Assembly: GCF_900964775.1 (NCBI RefSeq)
Contig: NC_041825.1
Coordinates: 5,988,001 to 6,052,000, forward strand
From: Scleropages formosus
Lineage: Eukaryota > Chordata > Actinopteri > Osteoglossiformes > Osteoglossidae
Reading direction: 5' to 3'
Length of the DNA: 64,000 nucleotides
Shown: piece after piece, positions 36,281 through 48,200 of the stretch
Layout: the number at the start of each line of letters is the position of its first letter
How positions within the stretch are numbered: the stretch's first letter is position 1
Position numbers and translations under genes: made by a program
Notes under the pieces: model-generated
What the model was told of the DNA's origin: nothing
The model's database searches: none
The model's input: only the letters and a program-made list of their open reading frames with translations

Positions 36281-36322
<42 letters not shown>
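36281..36322 (+). repeat. (ATT)n microsatellite
   Basis: About 14 uninterrupted ATT units, trailing into ATC units to about 36338. Confidence 0.95.
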
Positions 36323-36323
<1 letters not shown>

Positions 36324-36540
36324 CATCATTATCATCAAAACACTGAGAAGAATAATAAATACTGATTGATATCCACCACAGGTGTAAGTGGGGGTGGGAG
36401 GCTGGTTGGACATTTTCCTCCAAAATCTTTAAACAACTCGATGTTTCCCCCTTGTATTTGTGTGTCGAACTCCCCTGAGCGCTATTGCAAGTATTTTTTT
36501 GTGCCCCCCAGCCCCATAAAAAGCGAAGGGATTCGGCCCC

Positions 36541-36880
36541 TGCTATCTACAGCAGCGCTTACCTCAGCGATTTGCTGTCGACAGTAACAGTGCATTTAAA
36601 AGCGCTGCGTGTCTTGACGCCTCTGTACCTCCCCGACCTCCTAGCAGTCCATTCCCTTCCACACATTTCAGCCTTCCTTCGTCCGACTCCAACCTTTTGC
36701 ACGTTCCCCAAACTCACCTGACCTCTGTGGCTTTACGGCTTCCTCCCGCCGTGACCCCAGACTGTGGAATTCCCTTCCCGGGAGTGTCAGAGAGTCTCCT
36801 CCTCTGAGCATCTTCAAATCCAGGCTCACAGTTCAGGGGCTCAAATTCATCGGCACCAAAGAGATTTTAACTGTATGTCT
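36541..36880 (+). mobile_element. LINE reverse-transcriptase C-terminal relic
   Basis: Broken frames read YLSDLLSTVTVHLKALRVLT and YLPDLLAVHSLPHISAF, then CGIPFPGSVRESPPLSIFKSR. This is the typical C-terminal end of fish LINE ORF2 ('RLWNSLP...S..SFKSRLKTHLF'). Several frame changes occur in 340 bp, so it is a dead fragment. Confidence 0.55.
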
Positions 36881-36887
36881 TGAAACA

Positions 36888-37640
36888 AAAAAGTCAAAGT
36901 CAGCTTTATTGTCACTTCCACAATATGTTTAGAATATACATTGGAGTGAAACAGAATTTCTCCTGAACCACGGTGTGACATAAAGGACAACGTATACAAC
37001 GTATACAACATATACTATTACTGCTGCAGTACAATTCACAATAACTAACTACTAGACTAAAAACACTGGAGTAAAGTGCAGTGGTGTGGTCAGTTCAATA
37101 AATATAAATGTAAACAGATTTAAAAGTGGTAGTGCAAAAAAGTGAGTTTTTTTTTGTGCAATAATTGCGTCGAAAAGAGGGGTAAGTGACCTAATGGGGT
37201 GGGGTTTGACTGGGGCCTGCTGTGTGGTGGGTCTGGGGTTCCGTTTGGGGCGTCTTGTGGTGGACTGGTGTCTCGTCCGGGGTGTGTCGCCCCCAGCCCT
37301 GCGGTCTGTGTTGTCAGGCCAGGCTCCGGTTTGCCGCGACCCACTCGGGACAAGTAGTCGTAGACGCTGTGTGTGACCTAACGTAGGTCGATGTGGAATG
37401 TACTAAAGAAATACAGCAGCTATGCTTGGGATGGACACCGCTTTAAGCGAGGTTTCAACAGAGACTGTCGGGGACCTGAGAGGACAATCTTTGCAGACTG
37501 TATGAAAGTGGCTGGTGTCACTTTGGATGGAGAGGGTGCAGGGGTCAGAGTTCAGATTCTGGTATGTAACTGGTGGTTATGGGTCAGAGAGTTCAGGATC
37601 CTGACAGCTTGAGGGAAAAAGCTGTTGCACAGTCTGGTGG
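36888..37640 (+). repeat. Interspersed fish repeat with a nested second repeat
   Basis: The left part begins aagtcaaagtcagctttatt and the right part ends with agggaaaaagctgttgcaca then gtctggtggaaccagc. Both are recognisable pieces of one common fish repeat. Between them (about 37190-37380) lies a GC-rich piece containing tggactggtgtctcgtccgg and tttgccgcgacccactcggg. This belongs to another repeat 3' end and appears to be inserted. Class not assigned. Confidence 0.45.
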
Positions 37641-37679
37641 AACCAGCTTGTATGTGCAAAAAAAAAAAAAAAAAAAAAA

Positions 37680-38250
37680 AAAACATCACTTGTTTTATTA
37701 CTTTCACTGACAAAACTAAAAAGAGAGCTGGGCATTTTGGTGCAGGAAAAAGGCTTGGACAAAAGTAGTGGCACCCTAGAATGAGGACTTAGTTGGATGC
37801 CTTTTGGATATTTTAACTCTTCCTGAATGCCTCTTCAATCAGTTAACTTGCAGTATCTTCTCACAGAAAATTCCCCTCTCTTTAGAGGAATTTCTTTCTA
37901 ATTCTTCAGTGTTACTGTAGAAACAGACTAGTTTCCAAAACCCCAGTATAGATATCGTGCCCCAAAATGCCACACACACACACGTTTGAAGCGCCCAGCA
38001 CCAGCAGTTCCAAAGTGACCCCACAGCATTAGGGAACCTCAACTGTATTTCATTGTGTGGAGGCTGGTTTATTCCATCAGGCCTTTTGTCATCTGTAAAC
38101 ATTGGGCCAATTTACATTTCCAGAGGTTCAGAACTTTTGTTAAATCTGTAGGTGGAGTATTTCTTGGTCAAAAGACTGAACAAAGTTCAGGTGGCCAGAG
38201 GCAGAGGAGCGTAGCAGTCTGGTTGGGGCGCAGCGAGTGATCGGGTCACG
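37680..38250 (-). mobile_element. Tc1/mariner-like DNA transposon relic
   Basis: Sequence such as ggcttggacaaaagtagtgg and caccctag at about 37750 resembles terminal parts of fish Tc1-like elements. The text around 38010-38100 (gaccccacagcattagggaa and cttttgtcatctgtaaacat) resembles Tc1-type transposase DNA read in reverse. No intact frame remains. It adjoins an A tract at 37658-37683. Confidence 0.45.
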
Positions 38251-41200
38251 TAGATATCGGGATGCAGATCCTTCGTTGGTTTTCTAGGCCGTAACAAGAG
38301 TGTTGAACTTGATGCAGGCAGCTATAGGAAACGTTTAAAGGAGTTCCGAAAGCAGCGTATGAAATATAACCATTTATGCTGCTACGTTACTGTCAATGTT
38401 TGTTACTCGTTTATCATAAACTGTACAGTTCGCTCCAGAGGGTGTTGCATCACCTGATGTCCAGAGCAGCCCCCAAGAAATTCTCCTTTTCTAAAATGTG
38501 CTATAAAACATTTTAGATTTGCAGTACTAATTGCATGTTATAACAGATGTAGTAACTATATCACTTTTAAGTTCAAGCTTATAATTAGCTACAATTACAG
38601 TAATTAAAACTACAGTAATAATTATTTACAATGACTAGTAATTATGACTACATACATTTTAATCTGCGTTCAGATTTAAATCATGTAGGATAACTTTTTT
38701 CTCTGCGACATGGTTTTAAGTTGTCCTTCCAGATGTTCTTCCACCCCAAAAAAATGCACAAGACAAGATTTAAGATGTATTTTTTAATTCCATAATGATA
38801 AAAATAATTCCATTAATTCTGTAAACCATTGCATAAATGCTATGATGTAAAAATTTTAACAAATGTTAATTTACAACAATACAGGTAAATGATTATGCAT
38901 CATAAATAATACCTTCTGTTTGTATGTGAAGAATAACGCCATTCATGTCTTTAAATATTAGACACAACTATGAAAAGGCGTTCATAAATTAAAAAGAAAA
39001 TTCCCATAATATGCAATTAATGTTGACAACATACACAAATTAATATTCTAACAGTAATATCTTTAAAACAATAATTAGAGCATGTGCTATTGTATAACAA
39101 TACATACCAAAATAAGGGATATGCTGTTCTCTATTATAAAATACCTAGTCCAATTAGATTTTAAGCAAACATTTTACTAAAGTTAACTTTTTCTGTAAGA
39201 ACAAAACACGTTTCTTTATTCTACAGATATTACTGTAAAACCCTGAGAAATCACTTAAGTTCCTTTTTTCATCCTCTCTTTATCTTTTGATTAATAAATA
39301 CAAAATATTAAATTCATGTAAATTTATGTAAATTTATGCTTCCGAGGATTCGTAACCTATCATCAGCAAACGCAATTTTGCGCTACATCATAAATATTAA
39401 GATGTTCTCCAACATAATCCAGTGGCAAGAATCCAACTTTGGATGGTACATTCACTATCAGGGCTTTGTAAAATAATTAGAACAACCTTGAAACACACCT
39501 AGGGAACAGCAAATCCAGTAAATTGAACATCATCTAATTTTTTTTTGTTTAAAGTTAACTATTAAAGATAATACTCCACATCCGTCTATCCTAAAATTCC
39601 TGGATATTCTTGTAAATGGATATGGAGCTTCATTTACTTTCCATAAAAGATTGCATAAACACCACCAATACTATTACAAGAAGGAAACATTTAAGATTTG
39701 GATGCAAAAATGTTATCCACATCAAAATATGATGAACATTATCAATAAAAGTCAATTTACAAGCTGCGAAAATGGCTACCTAATCAGTGCTTCGTCTCAA
39801 CGGCAGGCAGCTGCCTGTTCGGTTTGTCTCGGCTAAAGTCCTGAACTATGGATGAAAATGGGCAATGTACAAAAACGAGAAAACACTTACGCGCTTATCA
39901 TTTATAAACACACTGATATATACCGATATCATGGCAGATACAGACAGGCAGTATTTGAACAAAGATTAAGGCCCTAAAGCTGTGGCATCCAAATCTTTTT
40001 TGGACCAATCGGGGGACATTTCTAAGTGAGATCCTTACATGAAGTTTAAATGTAACTACCGAGCTCCATGCGTAGTCTTATTAATATTTTTTCATGGTTT
40101 CCTTACATTCCTGTTAATCAGTAACGTTTCCTCGACTTTTTTTTTTTTTTTTTTTTTTTAAAAAAGTTAATTTTTTTTAAAAAAAGGTGTTCTTCAAATG
40201 TTGGGGACATGCGAGTTCGAAAAATCAAAGAGGAATAAAAACAAATGCAGGGAAGCATACGGAAAAAGGTATGTATGCGGGGAAAAATTAACTTCTCAAG
40301 TTTTGGCTACACCGCAGAAGTCTCCAGTACCGCTTTGTCTGCTCTTTCTCACCTTTTACAACAGCTTGTGAAGCAGCTGAAGGTACGACTTCAGTTTTAC
40401 CGTGCTATGTGTGGCAGACCCGCTACAGTGCAGGTATCACCGAGGACACCACTGGACCTCAGATACAGTAAAAAAGGCACAGTTTTATCTGCAGTTGAAC
40501 TTACCAGCTGTATGACAAATTGCGTGTGTGGACAAAGAGAAGGCTGTTGAGACTGAGGAGCAGTTTCTACATCCTTGCGAAGTAATATAAGCTGTGAGAT
40601 CTCAGGAGGGAATGGAGTTTCATCGGCTGTGGACCTCATCCCATACTGCATACAACTGTCTGGCATTTTGTGGTACCAAATTAAAGGCAGCCTTCTTTAC
40701 TGTTTAAAAATCATATGGTTTATTTTTATATAGCGCCCTACTCAACATGGTTGCCACACAGGGCTTCAATTGACAGTGGGTAAACAATCCAAAAGTCTAA
40801 TGATTAAGGCAAGAACGATCGAAATGGAAGCTGCCACCATGACAGTGAATGACGGGAAAAAAAAACTACACCTGTCCGTATCGGCCATAGAGGAGAGAAT
40901 GTCTTCTATTAATAAACACATTAACACATTATAGAACATTTCAATAAATGTAAGGGGGGGGGGGGGGGGGGGGGGGAAATCAAGTGAGGGAAGAAAGAGC
41001 ACCACAGAATTTAAATGCATACCGCTATGAAACGTAGTGTACAAACACTAATAAGCAATATAGAGAGACTAGTAAATGACATTTCAGCGCAGTAAGAAAG
41101 GAATCTGAAGTATTAAATTCATACAGCCACTTGAAAAAATGAACACAGATGTTATTTTCTCCACATTATTTCACTATAGACAGTTCAACTTGTATAGCTG

Positions 41201-42250
41201 CATCCAATATTAATACAATAAAAAATGTGACATTTCATTTTTTTTTTTTTTTTTTTAAAGAAAATGCAGTTTTGTTCATTCCCACCCATCTAGCTTCAAC
41301 AAGACATTGTTTGGTAATTTCAGAAAATTCTCCTTTGAATGGTAGAAACAAGAGCGTCAAAAATGTTAGCCGTCAAAAATACTGTTAAAGAGCAAATGTC
41401 TTTGGCAAGCCACGAGAACTTGGCACAAGTCATTCAAATGCAGCAAACGCAAAGTTACATACACCGCTATTCAAGGTTAATTTTGGGGGGCAGAGCTAAT
41501 TTTACATTCCTCTGTTATATTAATTTTTAACATTGTTAGAATAGAGTGCCATTACATCATAGTACCTTCAAATTATGTATTGAGGAAATCTGGACAAAAA
41601 TTAGACTCCCTTATGTCCAACAGATCGTTGCATCTTGTCTATAATAACCCCTGTAACACTTTATTGTATTTCAGCATTTATGGAAAACCTGACAAATACT
41701 ATATTTAAGGAAGATTATCCCTTTGCCATATGAAGAAAATACATTCCAAGCATCTAATTATTACAATAAAGAAGCAAACAACTAAATGAGCTCCTAAAGC
41801 ATGTTTCAGTGGAGTAATTTATGAGTATATCTGGTAGTGCAATCTACATACATAATCAGAATAATAAACAATCTAACTATGGTAACATTACGTGAATTTA
41901 TCAATAACTTCCAGTATTCCTTTTTCACAGCCTTTAAATAACAAAATATATCGTTCTGAATATCTTTTTCATACCTCAATAAACACCTCACATTGCACAT
42001 CGAGGTGCAAGACACACTCAAAATCAAATGATGTTTTCCAGCTAAATCGTAAATTGTCTAGGATATTAAAGGATCGATGTGAACATGGACAGTAAAAGTT
42101 TACTCTGTTTATGAACACAGTAGCAGGTCATTTCTGTTTGGTGGGTCAGTCACACCTGACAAAGTACAAACTGTGTATAACACCACTGATCCCTTCCATA
42201 CAGCCATTGTGAAAAGACGTTTCCCCCACAAACCAGTCAGTGGCTGCTTT

Positions 42251-42319
<69 letters not shown>

Positions 42320-42366
42320 GACGCAGACGCAGACACACCCATTTCTCCATCAGTACATTCCTAATC

Positions 42367-42410
<44 letters not shown>

Positions 42411-43431
42411 GGGCAAATATTCACTATCCATCCAGACCTTTAAAATTAACAGGTTTTACACTTGATGTTAAGGACATTTACAGACATAGTGACATATTTT
42501 TACAAGAAGGAATGAATTTCTTTTTTCCCCCACAACAACCTTAAATTGCACACAGATTAATATTTTCTGAGGCAAGGCACTTTGGTGGGTGAAAATCAAA
42601 TATTTTAACCTAAACATCCATTTGATGCAGATTAGTACAAAAAAAACTCTATACAGGTTTGTTGAACTAAGAAACCAAAAAAAAAGAAATAAAAACCAAA
42701 AAATATAAATCTTAACTATCAACTACAGTACATGTTGCAGCATCTTATATGTGCCTTTGATATAATTGCTGGTTATGCTTCGAAACAAATGCTTTTACGT
42801 TTTCATTGGAATATGAAGAAATTGTATGCTAGTTTAAGCAGTGCCATTATTATTCTAGTATTTTGTATGACAATGTGTTTACTATATTATGATTTAATAT
42901 TGAAAATTTAATTCGGAAATTCTTTGTCACAGTAAAACAGATCGATGCTATAGCAAGTTCTGAAAATGAAACCAAAAATGTACTCATCTAAAAGCAGCTT
43001 AAAGCAATTTTGTAAAGTAACCTTTAAGAAGTCCTCTGCTCAAAAAAGTGCTTTTACAAGAAATTAATCATCTTCACATATATTTGGTAGCAATAATAGT
43101 GTTTGACTGATACTTCTAAACAGGAACCATTACTAGCAAAAGAGCCATCGGATTAAAAAAAAAAAAAAAAAAAAAAAAACACATCTAAGACAGACACCGA
43201 AAGCCATTTTAAATCTGAAAGTCATTTAATACTCAGTGAATATTAATCTCTACAGAAATTACTAGATATGTATCAGTGTGTCAGTCAAACACCATTACCT
43301 TTTTAAATTCAGTTACTACTAGAAAAACTAAATAACAAAAAAAATGCTATTTCTAAAATGCTAGCATAAAATATTAGTACGTAGTTCTTCAAACAGCTAG
43401 ATAGATGGATAGTACCATAAATGGGTGTACA
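38251..43431 (-). other. AT-rich stretch: intergenic DNA and probable long UNKL 3' UTR
   Basis: No coding exon is supported on either strand. The part nearest 43431 is presumably the UNKL 3' UTR. TTTATT at 41660-41665 (AATAAA on the minus strand) is one possible poly(A) signal among several. Simple repeats include T runs at about 40138 and 41238, a 23-G run at 40954-40976, (CA)n at 42252-42316, a 39-A run at about 42370-42408 and an A run at about 43156. Confidence 0.45.
42252..42316 (+). repeat. (CA)n microsatellite
   Basis: More than 30 AC units, followed by three gcagac units and, 50 bp on, a 39-base A tract. Confidence 0.95.
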
Positions 43432-45174
43432 TCACCAGCTCAGTATTTTTGTCTCACAATAAGGACATTCTGTTTTGCTGGGTGCGCAGTTCCCACAAAG
43501 GACATAATGCTGGCAAGGCTGCAGAACTATGCAACGATCGTGTTTTTGGCAAACTATACATTTCTTTGACTGAAGCTGATATATTACCTGTGTGGAAAAG
43601 GAAAAAGAAAAAAAAAAAAGGAAAGAGACATTAGTATTGATAGCATCATAAACGCAATTAACCCTGCCTTGGAGAACAGGGTGACGCTCAGCGATACACC
43701 GCTCGCCACACACAACACCGGCGACACACAGTTTGACACAGGCACCGCACGCTGCACCGTATTCCCGGAGGCGACAGCCGTGCTCGGCTCACCGAGACGC
43801 GGGCTTCGCTAGCTGAGCTACAGCGGCACACGGACTCCGATTATGCCTACCGTGTCGATGAGCTCGAGGTCGGTGCGCAGCTGGTTCTGTATGGAGAGGA
43901 GCTTCGGCAGGGGAAGTTGGTCCAGTTCTCCGTAGCTGCGCAGCAGGGGTGCGCCCGGGGACCGACATGCCGCGTCAAAGTTCTCCTGCAGCTCTTGCAG
44001 CCTGCGCTCGGCCTCCTGGCGCCTCTGCGCCGCTCGCTGCCGCTCCCCCTCGGAGGCCTCGGCTTGCTCTCTGGCGTCCTGAGCGTCCTTCTGCCACGCG
44101 TCGCAGGCCTGAAACAGATGCGCGGGTCACGGACTCTGAGCCACGACAGCATCCCTCGTACGCGCAGACGACAGCGGAGGCGAGCTGGAGAAGCCCCTCA
44201 CCTGCTTCACCTGGCGCCAGGCCTCCTCCCACTGCTCAATCTTCCTCCTGGCTTCCTCCAGTTCCCTGCGCAGCTGAGACAGGTCTGTGCTGCTGGAGGT
44301 CACTGGGGCAACGGTGCTGAACACCGGCGAAGGGCTGGGAGAGTAGTTTCCGCTCACAAAGTCCCAAATACTGCTGCCAGCTCCTCCGTTCAGCCCTGCA
44401 GCACATGCAAACACACAAACACAGAATGCGTGTCCTCAACGTGCCAAACAATCATCATCATCTCAATCATCGTGAGTGTTGCGTAGTTCATTCTTCTCCC
44501 AAACCTCTCCCTGGGAAGCCGGTGCAACTCAAAAAGCGCGTTCTATTCTGCCAGCAGCGCACCCGACTTGGCTCAAGATGCGGCTGTCGAGGCCTGACCC
44601 ACTGCAGCGAAGGTGTCGCGGCCGACCGGTGCTCCCTGATGAGAGGTTTGGAAACCACCGCCTTTGCTCTTGCTCCGTTTCCAGGCGACTTCACAGTTTT
44701 ACAGCTCAATATTGTATCGGAGCAATTGTGCTCAAGGGTACTACAGCAGGGCCCCTTCTCCTGGGACTTGATACTCCAGCATACCCCAGCTTTTAACTGC
44801 ATGTCCTTAACCATCATGCCACTTTGGTGTATGTGAGAATAAAGCCGATTTTGAGCTGCTCGATCGAGCCTTCAATTAGAGCCTGAGACGCTTCGACATC
44901 CAGCCAGTACCTAGGGTGTTCTGGGAGGACACGGAGGTTCCCAGGAGGGCGCACTCTGCGTTAGCGCGGGGGGTCTGCGCCTGGCTCTGCTGGGGTGCCA
45001 TGCCAGACAGGAGGGACTGCGAGAGAGAGCCGAGCGGAGAGGCCGAAAGCGAGGAGGAGGAGTGGAGCGAGGAGGAGCGCGCCAGGGAGCCGGGAATGTT
45101 GACTGGGGCCGAGCTGCCCAGAAGCCTCGTGTCTGAGGAGAGAATGGCGTGAGAAGGGCGTGCCACACAGCTCA

Positions 45175-45239
<65 letters not shown>

Positions 45240-48200
45240 ACACCAACTGAGGGCACGTGCCTCAGCTGTCAATGTCAAAAAAGCTCACTGACTTGTTAGA
45301 CCAATGTCACCATTGTCTTGCTCCTCTAACTCTTCGTCAAGTGAGGCAACGTTGATGTCCGTGAAATTCAGGTCGAGAGCAGAGCCTAGAAACCAAAACG
45401 ATAATTCTGTTAAAACGCTCATATCTCACTGTCCCTTTGTGTCATTTTATTGCGTCGTTCCACGCCACACACGCATTCGCACACAGAGAGATACGATGAT
45501 AAGTACAAATAAAACAACACCAGGCAGCGAACGCTGAGGTGGCGAGTGAGGACAGGATAGTGCCTTATGCACATATGATATCAATAAAAGTATAGATATA
45601 ACATTGTTGAGGGTAAAGAGTCAAACGCGAGCAAAACGCAAAGTATGACAGAAGTGGAGAGCACAGCATACAGCTACAGTGCTTCCTCTCAGGGTCTCTG
45701 CTCATTAACTGTTTAACAGTTCAATTTGTGCAAAATTGTTTGCAACAGCTGTTTCAAGCTCATTATAACAAGTAGACGTTTACCAACAAGGGATTAAAAA
45801 AAAGACAAGAAATTCACAGGTACGTCTAAAGTGCCACTGCTGAGATGCGATCCTATAACAGCGTGGCCATCAATCCTGTTCCTTAACTGCTGCCGGCTGC
45901 TGTCAGCATTACTGGCGCCTTATTCTCTGTTCGCCCCAAGCATTCGGTGTCAGCAGCTCCACCGGGCGTCTTCATGCCACACCGCGGGTCGAGCTCCACC
46001 GCCGCTTCCCGAAGAGCGGGACAAGTCGGGCACTTCGTGTCACTGCTGGGCCTGCTATTGTCAGAAAGTTCCAGAAGCCGGACCCACGAGGGCCTGCACA
46101 GCATGGCCCTCAGGATGGTTCATGTTTCTGGCTCCAGCTGCAAAACCCGGTGAAACTCACTTGCAGGCCACACCAGAGACCTGTGACATTCCCCAGTTTT
46201 TCAACACCTGCTTAATTCGTGTCTCACGCGGCGCTTTGGCGCACAGGGAATCACACAGCGACGTCTGCAACGCTGCGCTACCATCGTCGCGGATCCGAGG
46301 AGCAGCATGTGAATTATTCAGGTTTGCACATGATTCTGCAACATGAATGTCAATGTGAGCTATTAAGTGCATTCTGCACCAGGTCCATTGGAGGAGAATT
46401 CGTCTCCCCACGAACCCAACCACTACGACCTGAGCGTTGCCAGGAGAACAGAAGCGTGCGTGATGACTTGGCATCTTGCAGGAGACGAGCGCAGCGGCGT
46501 AGGCCTATGCAAGGGCACACACTCCTGCTGCTGCGACTTCCCCGCCGCACGCTCAGCGGGTCCGTTTATAACCCACTGCTTTGTCAGCATCCCTCTCCAA
46601 CTTTATACTCAACGGTGCAATTTTCCATTCATTCCAACACTGATCACAACCTGCAGCAACACACCACACACATTTCGGACTTTCAGAGTTAAACACTTGA
46701 GGCGGATAAGTACATGCAAGCAGAGATTAATGTGCCTGCTGAATTATGCGCAGCGTAATAAACACTACAACAGACTGTACCTCATAAACAAGCAGATGGC
46801 GGCTTATGAGATTCTTCGAGGAGAATTTAGCAGCACCCTACCTGGGAGCTCGTGCAAGCAGAAGGTGTTCTCCCTGCTCGGTGCTGACTCACGACCCGCA
46901 GAGGCTCCTCCCGAGTCCTCGCAATCATTCACAGACCATCACGCATGCACTGCCTCATCGCTGCTCATGTGACCGCTGCCGCCAATGAGCTCCAGGGAGC
47001 AGAGCGGCGCAAAGGCCAACATGGGTCAGGCCGGTTCGCAGTCGAGGTGAGCACAGCTGCCTTTCTCAGTCCCAACACACACCCACAAGGGATCTTCCAA
47101 CAGCTGTCATTTCTCTGTCACACTCCGAGTGTGAAACCACTGCCTTTTTCAAATACTATCATCATTTCCCCTGATATTAATTTCTACACAAACACTTTGT
47201 GAAAATGCTTACAAGGAGCTCAAGTCACATTTTAGACCCTTTTCCCATAATCTGCCTGTTTCGCACAGTGGCCTCACGAGGTTGCAGTGGGGTTCAGAGC
47301 AGAGAACAGCTGTACGCTGCTACATGAGCGCCCCCCAGGGGCCTGTCAAACAACTGCAAGTTGCCAAGAACATTACATTTACATTTACTTATTTAGCTGA
47401 CAAACAATGTTAAGTTATTTACAATTATTTACCCATTTATACAGGTGGGTAGTTTTACTGGAGCAATTTAGGGTAAGTACCTTGCTCAAGGGTACTAAAA
47501 CTGGAGGTAGGATTCAACCCTGTGGCTTCTGGGTCCAAAGAATCCAGCTGTAACCATCATGCTACCAGCTGCATAAATTATATTATATTGCTCTTTCAGC
47601 TGCTCCTTTGGAGCAGAAATTTGCCTGGAATGAACTGGTGATTGAGAGCCATATTTGACTTAAAAAAAACAAACAAGTATTTAAATTAGATGTCTCCAGT
47701 TAACTTTAGTGTAGAATTTAATATGAATGAGGTCTCTTTTTGGGCATTATTATGAGTACAGTATAGACACATGATTATTACACACTCTATTGCAAACCTA
47801 CAGCTAAAAGATAACATTTTGCATGCCTCCCTCCTAAGGAGGGTCACAACGGCACCTGTAGCATACCCTGCAAACTAGTAAAATGTCAAAGGAAAAAGAG
47901 CCTGTCCCAGTAGTCTGGTTACATACTGTTCTTTATTTAACCGCTACAGCTCAGGAACCTGCTACTGACAAACATGTGAAAAGTCATTTTTGACAGTGCT
48001 ACTACATATAATCTGCGTGGTAAAGCTGTTAAGGACCCATTAAAAGAAACCGGAATGTACTTGAGGTGGCTCCTATTTGTAAGACTGTTTTGCTCTTTCT
48101 CCACACTACACAGGAAGGCTTGCAAGAGAAGACCTGGAATGCACTAATTATACACACTGTTTGCAGGAAAAGACAGCTGGGAGGAATGGTCGGTGGTTTT

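Noticed and set aside
36281-36338. Possible CRISPR-like direct repeat array
   Set aside because: It is a simple trinucleotide microsatellite in vertebrate DNA without spacers.
42237-42443. Open frames of repeated His-Thr or Cys-Val
   Set aside because: These are translations of the (CA)n tract and the adjoining A tract.
43917-44486. 189-codon and 123-codon plus-strand open frames
   Set aside because: Both are antisense to UNKL exons 14 and 15, which encode the conserved coiled-coil region with correct splice sites.
46367-46972. 201-codon plus-strand open frame in an UNKL intron
   Set aside because: No domain, no repeat-protein match and no splice support. Overlapping frames of similar length in the same region point to base composition.
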